DNA of 64,000 nt from Zingiber officinale. Taxonomy: Eukaryota > Streptophyta > Magnoliopsida > Zingiberales > Zingiberaceae. Under the pieces are notes generated by a model. That model made no database searches, was not told the DNA's origin, and worked only from the letters and a program-made list of their open reading frames with translations. Location: contig NC_055986.1 in NCBI RefSeq assembly GCF_018446385.1, positions 24,848,302 through 24,912,301 on the forward strand. The letters are read 5' to 3'. Of this stretch, positions 57,851 to 64,000 are shown piece by piece (positions within the stretch are counted from its first letter, which is position 1; every line of letters starts with the position of its first letter). Made by a program: the position numbers and the translations under genes.

Positions 57851-58276
57851 CATATACATAACTTGAGTAGATGCAAAATTTAAAATTGCCTCGATCCGGT
57901 GATAAACTCAGGAGTTAACCCCTGGCGATTAGGCAAATTTTTGTTATACATCAACCGCTCATTCTGCATTTTACCTGAATTCAGCTGTTTAGTTAAACAT
58001 TATTAAAAGTTACTATACATAAATCTTATCATTGAAGACAAAACAAAAAACAACAGCTAATTAAAAAGACGGAACGCAATTAATCAACTATAATAAAATT
58101 ATTTAAAGCTAACTTTATATACAAAGTAAATGCATAATAACGAACTTAAGAATACCGAAAAGAAGTCAACAAATACAGGTCTTCAACTACACTGAGATCA
58201 CGTCAAAATGAGATCTGCACAAAAGAACATTATCAATTCAGACAGTAATTTTTGAATATTAACTTAAACAACTGAT

Positions 58277-58570
58277 AAAATGGTGCACGGCGACAGGCAT
58301 AAACAGTCCAGCCAATTGCCAAAATGGTGCACAGCGGCAGCCATACGCCGTCCAGCCATCGCCTAGCAACGGGCAGCCGCACGGTGCGGCGCGCCTGCAG
58401 CGCCCGGGCCCGTTCCAGGCTGGCCTCGCGAGAGAGACGAGGCGTTTGCCTGGCGAAAACCTTCCACCCGATCGTCGTAGATCACGCGGAGATAGAAACA
58501 CGGAAATCGCGGATGGGAAGAAGAGGAGCAGAGAGAGAGAAGAGAAGGAAAAAGAATCGGGTTGGGAATT
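58277..58570 (-). promoter_or_regulatory. GC-rich putative promoter/leader of CACTA genes
   Basis: A GC-rich island upstream of the transposase gene (minus strand), starting with a ~43-bp tandem repeat (AAATGGTGCACGGCGACAGG and AAATGGTGCACAGCGGCAGC) and followed by CCCGGGCCCG and a GAGA-rich stretch. The small CACTA at 19738 has a comparable block at the same relative place. The promoter role is inferred from position. Confidence 0.45.
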
Positions 58571-58774
58571 AGATCTAGGGTTTTTAGGAACAAATATTTT
58601 TTGTTCCCAATTTAATCTATATTTGGGACAAATTCTGGATTAATCCCAAATTTTGGGATGAATCCAAGATTAAATCCCAAACTTTGGGGCGAATCCGAGA
58701 TAAATCCCAAACTTTGGGGATTCGAATCGAATCCCAAAACTTAAATTAATTTAAAATAAATTAAATCAAGCTTA

Positions 58775-61700
58775 TATCTTGACCTAGATACATGAATTTG
58801 ATGAAACAAATTTCTATCGTTCATCATTGCCCTGATCATAAATATGTCACCATCCATAATTTTTAATTAATAATTTAATTTATTCAAATTTTAATACCAA
58901 ATTAGGTCAAATTGGAATTAAAATTTTCAAAAATAAATATATTTGGTAAAAATATTTTTATGGATATATTTACGATCAGGACAATGATCTCAAAATCAAA
59001 TTTATTCATCAAATTCTATATGGTCGATCATTTTATTTTATTTTTTAAGATAATTAAATTTTGGGACGAATCTCGATTAAATCCCAAAATTTGGGACGAA
59101 TCCAGTATTAATCCCAAACTTTGGGGCGAATTCCTGATTCGTCCCAAATTTTGGGACGAATCGAGAGACATCCCAAAACTTAAATTAATTTAAAATAAAT
59201 TAAATCAAAGCTTAAATCTTGACCTAGAGACATGAATTTGATGAAACAAGTTTCTATGCATTAGTATCGTTGCCCTGATCGTAAATATGTCACCATCCAT
59301 ATTTTTTAATTAATAATTTAATTTATTTAAATTTTCATACCAAATTAGGTCAAATTGGAATAAAAATTCCAAAAATAAATATATTTGTGAAAAATTTTTT
59401 ATGTATATATTTATGATCAGGACAACGAATCAAATTCTGATGTCTCTAAGTAGATATTTTTTAATACATATATAGGTTGCTATTAGCTAAAAAGGTGTTG
59501 TGCGGTGAGCGGTTGTAAATTAGTGTACGAAAACTTAAATATGGACCTAGAGACATGAATTTGATGAAAAAAGTTTCTATGCGTCGTTGATATCGTTGCC
59601 TTGATCGTAAATATGTCACCATCCATATTTTTTAAATATTATTTTTAAGTAATTCAAATTTTAATACCAAATTCAAATTGGAATTAAAAATTTCAAAAAT
59701 AAATATATTTGGTAAAAAATATTTTTATGGATATATTTACGATCAGGACAATGATACGAGCATGAAATTTATTCATCAAATTCGATTATGTCTAAGATCA
59801 CCCATTTTATTTTATTTTTTAAGATAATTAAATTTTTGGGCGAATCTTGATTAAATCCCAAAATTTGGAGGATCATGAATTAATCCCAAAATTTCAGGCA
59901 TCAGGTCCGCTTAAATCTTGACCTAGAGACATGAATTTGATGAAATAAGTTTCTATGCATTATTACGTTGAAAATTAAATATGTCACCATCCATATTTTT
60001 AATTAATAATTTAATTTATTTAAATTTCATAAATTATAAATTGGAATAAAAAATTCCAAAATAAATATATTTGTGAAAAAAAATTTATGTATATATTTCT
60101 GATCAGGGATAACTACAAACATAATTTGTTTCATCAAATTCAATCTCTCTAATTTTTTTAATACATATATAGGTTGCTAATTAAAAAAGGTGTTGTCAAG
60201 TTTGTAAATTAGTGTCGAAAACTTAAATATGGACCTAGAGAAGACATAAAAATTTATGAAAAATTTCTATGCGTTGAATTTGATCGTAAATATGTCACCA
60301 TCCATATTTTAAATTGATATTTATTTCAAAATGGGTAAAAAATATTTTATGGATATATTATCAAGATAAGATAAATTCGTCAGAATTAAATTTAATCAAT
60401 TCCTCCCTAATTTAAATATATTTTAAGATAAAATTATTTTTATGGATATATTAAAGGACAAATCTAAGAAATTATCCAGAATGTCTTGGGGCCAAAACAA
60501 ATTAAAGACAATTCACAGATTAGTCCCAAAATTTTGGGGCGAATCCGAGATTGATCCCAAAACTTAAATTAATTTAAAATAAATTAAATCAGATTTCTAT
60601 AGAGAATGGCAGCACAGTTGAGACGCTTACATCAAAATCATCGTGATCGTTATGCCTACGATCAAAACAAATATATTTGTAAAAATAATTTTTATGATAT
60701 ACTTGATTTTAAATTGGTTTTAAAGGTCGCTAATAATTTATGTTTTAAGAGCTATCTATATATATTTTAGTTGAATTGACAATTTTATCTGATAGAATAG
60801 GAAAATATAGTATATAATATTCACAAGGAGACATCAAAATTATATATGTCAGACTATCAGGACTATTTATGTTTCATTCATGTTTTCGCTTAATCATTCG
60901 GTCCTACGAACTTTTTTATTTTAATTAGATTCCATCTCATATGAATGAAAAAAATAATCAAAATCTGGTCACGGTGATTAGTGTGCACTTAAGATAAAAT
61001 AGGAACCTTAAATATGGATAGAAATTAGCCGGTCCTTCGATGAATTTGAAATGAAAAAGGCTGCAGATGCGTTGATTGAAAATCGTCACCATGCCCTGTT
61101 AGCCTTATATGTATATCATAAATATTATTTAAGTTTCAAAATTCATACCAATAGGTCAATTAAAATCTTAATATATTTGGACACGATCTGTCGACTACAT
61201 TTATATGGAATTTCAAATTATATGATATGGTTCATCATTTTGGGATTTTGGGGATTCGTCTCAGCTCTGAATAATCCAGTAGTGACATTCAGGAATTCCC
61301 CTATTGGATAATTACTCAGAATTCTAAAATTCAATACTAAAAAATGATATGATGACCAAAGAGCTAAACGCATGACCTGGGGCGCCGAAGACAAAGATCT
61401 GGGTAACATTACCGTGGAACACCATAAATAGTTTCATATGATATTTTAATATTTTCATTAATCAAGAGGTAAATCCATATGGAATTTCCCGATCTGTATA
61501 TATATATATTCCAGAGTAATAAGTCGAGGGTAAGCAATTCGCCTGAATATTGCGGTTAAAGACATAGAAATTTATTTCATCAAATTATGATGTATATATA
61601 TTTTTAATACATATATAGGTTGCATGTTGTGTATTGAACGGTTGTAAATTAGTGTTTGAAAGCTTAAATATACAATCGAATAATGCTGACCTGATAATCG

Positions 61701-64000
61701 AAAAAAGCTGACCTGGTAATCGAAAAATGGGATATTCAATTTTTCAAATCAAATTAGGTCAAATTGGAATAAAAAATTCAAAAATAATATATATTTGTAA
61801 AAATTTTTTATGTATATTCGATTTTAAGGTGACACGATATTCAGGTGTTGTTCTTATGGACCTAGAGACGTGTGAAAAACTACGGTGGCGTCCATTCTGT
61901 TTTGAGTTTTTAAAATTAGTTCGTCGAAATGGACCCGAGTTTATGGCGAAGACGATATCCATAACTGGATAGATCGGGACAACATTTAACGTGTATCAAA
62001 TCATAGGGCGCAGAAATCGGCTGAATATCAAGGTCCGATTCTCGTAGAGCCGTTCCCAAATTTTGATTCGTTCTATGGGCCGGCAACTTCCCCAAACTCC
62101 CAAAACATTTACGATCAGGACAAAAAGACCGACCATGTATGCATATATTATATTTAATAAAAAGAGACATATATTTGCAAATTAGTCGGTCTCAAAAAAG
62201 TATCTATTGCTACGAAACGCCACCATACCATCATCATATTTTTTTATTTTTAATAATTTAATTTAATTCATAATTTTTCATAACCAAATTCTAGGTTGAT
62301 TAGGTCTATTATTCTCCAAGCGTCCATTTTTCAGATTTTATTTTGTGAAAAGATATATTTTATTTTTAATATATATGTTATCAGACAACGAACAAGCATT
62401 TCTGAGTAAGCTCCCATCCCGATTTTACATTACATATCACATCTTGTAGCAAATCTGCCACCCACCATAGCACATCATGATTGAAGATTAAATGAAAAAG
62501 GAGGTAGATCGTTCGTCGTAGATTAGATACTCCCATTTTTAATTAGGTGTAATTGAGTACCAAATGTAAGATCTCAAAATTAAATATTTATCGATACCGA
62601 ATCGCATCACAGTATATCGTATGGGAACGTTGCCTTTGTTCCATTTAGATAAGTCATATCACCATCTCAATCGTCCCAAACTGTTAGCATCGTTAATATA
62701 TAGAATTCCCAAGTACAGAGAGATATCTAAGATATTTATATATCTCAATATGCACACATTCCCATAGAGACGTCGGATAGATGCATCTAAATTAAAGACA
62801 ATTGAATTCGTCATCAGACAGATTGCGTCACTACCAAACGATCCGAATATATAGATTCACTAATTCAAAATGTCTCTAAAGGCGTCCCATCCAATCTGGA
62901 TTTGAATGATAAAAATTTTATATGGATGTGGATATTCTGAGAAATCTGCATTGATTCTTCTCTCCTCAATTTTTTATATAGGTCGATGTTGCTTGTTGTG
63001 TGTATATTTTTTTCAGATACGACCTTGTAAAATCTAGAATATGTATTTGTTCGCTTTGTAGTAATTTTCGACGCATGTTCATTCCATTCTATACTGAAAT
63101 GCTTATATTTCAGCTCACTATGAATTCCCAAAAAATTTTCACCCAATACCGATAAGCGTAGATACAATGTCAATCTCTTAGTCACCATCCCATGTTCATA
63201 CCGGCGAGACTTTTGTCGAGGAACTCGTAGGAAAGTAAGTATTTAGCGAAACAAGTCAAAGCAACTTCTATAGTAACCTCGATACATGACGTCGTTAATT
63301 ATGTGCGTAAATCAAACAGTATTTATGACGTTCTTATAATTTTACAAAGATTAGTCAGTCAAAGCTATCATACGAAAATAACAAATTATTAATCAAAAAG
63401 AATAAAAATTTACGCGGAGAGCGGCGGAATGTGATACAAACGCTAGTGTTACCAAAAAATATTGAGTTGAGGTGTTGTTGTTGATTGACGAAACGTAGAG
63501 TGAGACTATTAAGTCGTGTGATAGTCTCGTATCCTGAGTATGAGGCGTATATTTTTAAATATATTTTAGTGCTATAGTGTAGCACTTATTACCAAATTAG
63601 GTCAAATTGGAATAAAAATAAAAAATTTAAGATAAAAAATTAGTAAATTTGATCTTCAGGACAAGGAGACAACGCATAAAATTCCAGTAGGTCTGGACTC
63701 CTTCGAATATAGTCTCAATTTTATGAATGGGATAGATAATATTTTTTAGTCCTATTAAGAGCTAAAAAGGTGTTGTGGTGAGCGGTCATTATTTAAAATA
63801 AATCAAAGACCGAAAGCTTAAATCTTGAAATAAATTAAATCAAAGACCGAAAGCTTATATCTTAACCTAGATTTGATTCCACACAAAAGAAAATCTAGGA
63901 ATGTCGGCCTTTACAAGTTTTAAATCCTAAGCAAAAGATAGATACAAGTAAAAAAAATGGAAAATCAAATTGATAATTAGTATGAAGAGAGTTGCAAAGA
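58775..64000. repeat. Decaying array of a ~310-440-bp AT-rich repeat
   Basis: Units are recognisable by GACCTAGAGACATGAATTTG (starts near 58781, 59221, 59543, 59920 and 60232), then a CGTAAATATGTCACCATCCAT block, an ATAAATATATTTG block, and in some units ATACATATATAGGTTGCTA and AAAAAGGTGTTGTG. Subterminal CACTA-like words (TTTGGGACGAATC) lie between the first units. Later copies (near 61858, 62975, 63745 and 63866) are progressively scrambled and shortened. No gene was found; short open frames are chance. Confidence 0.75.

Larger units (their letters stand above)
51940..58250. repeat. Direct repeat pair flanking the transposase genes
   Basis: Copy 1 is about 51940-52217 and copy 2 about 58022-58250. 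They share, in order, ATCATTGAAGACAAAACA, ATTATTTAAAGCTAACTTT (copy 1: 52070-52088; copy 2: 58100-58118), GGAATACCGAAAAGA/AGAATACCGAAAAGA, TCTTCAACTACA, TGAGATC and GCACAAA..AACATTATCAA. The copies are diverged but clearly homologous and in the same orientation, about 6.05 kb apart, bracketing both protein genes. Confidence 0.85.
50168..59200 (-). mobile_element. Large CACTA transposon, right end not found
   Basis: The left terminus CACTACAAAAAATAAAGG starts at 50168 (preceding bases TAG would be the target duplication). Subterminal repeats of GGGACGAATTT type fill 50180-50950. Two minus-strand transposon genes follow (54333-57850 and 52465-54070). A GC-rich block (58290-58570) marks the likely promoter, and right-side relatives of the subterminal motif (TTTGGGACGAAT) recur at 58610-58730 and 59050-59180. 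No matching GTAGTG terminus was found up to 64000. The end coordinate given is the last clear subterminal repeat. The element may extend further through the repeat array. Confidence 0.9.

Noticed and set aside
58259..58643. Open frames around 58259-58643 on both strands
   Set aside because: GC-rich leader of the CACTA element. Both strands are open by composition and no conserved protein is recognised.

Overview
This is nuclear DNA of a flowering plant, most likely a monocot. Evidence: spliced genes of plant-only families (LIKE-COV, plastid NFU, MLO), a nuclear tRNA-Arg(UCU), and a dense load of plant LTR retrotransposons, CACTA transposons and SINEs. The species cannot be fixed from sequence alone. 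Only three protein genes look functional. I rebuilt each from splice sites, and every exon junction keeps the reading frame.

Layout. 1-2031: GC-rich palindromic repeats and a dead Copia RNase H fragment. 2032-4340 (+): a LIKE-COV (DUF502) membrane-protein gene without its first exon. 4872-5230 (-): a possible receptor-kinase remnant. 5376-5448 (-): tRNA-Arg(UCU). 6247-13443 (-): a four-exon plastid NFU-type Fe-S scaffold gene. Its second intron carries a 3.6 kb defective Copia element with a perfect ATCTT target duplication. 13.9-16.9 kb: AT-rich spacer with a foldback MITE.

16884-44040 (-): an MLO gene of 15 exons, with an intact 539-codon reading frame spread over 27 kb. Intron 8 (12 kb) holds a 3.2 kb non-autonomous CACTA element (duplication TGC) and a 6.8 kb gag-only LTR retrotransposon (duplication CATAT). 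Intron 6 (10.5 kb) holds a SINE (17-bp duplication) that was later split by a 9.1 kb Copia element (duplication CAGGG). The gene also has one GC-AG intron and an in-frame 78-bp tandem duplication in the C-terminal tail.

44.0-50.2 kb: MLO promoter, a 465-bp AT-rich tandem duplication, a Myb/SANT-like pseudogene, and a Copia fragment interrupted by a solo LTR. 50168 onward: a large CACTA element read on the minus strand, with a TNP2 transposase gene and a Transposase_24-type gene, both damaged by frameshifts. A direct repeat flanks the coding block. 58.6-64 kb: a decaying array of subterminal and AT-rich repeats whose right end is not in the window.

The genes do not form a common pathway. The main interest lies in nested, datable insertions inside genes that stay readable, and in the structure of the mobile elements: paired palindromic subterminal repeats, a gag-only retroelement with ATCGAT arrays, and direct repeats bracketing transposase genes.
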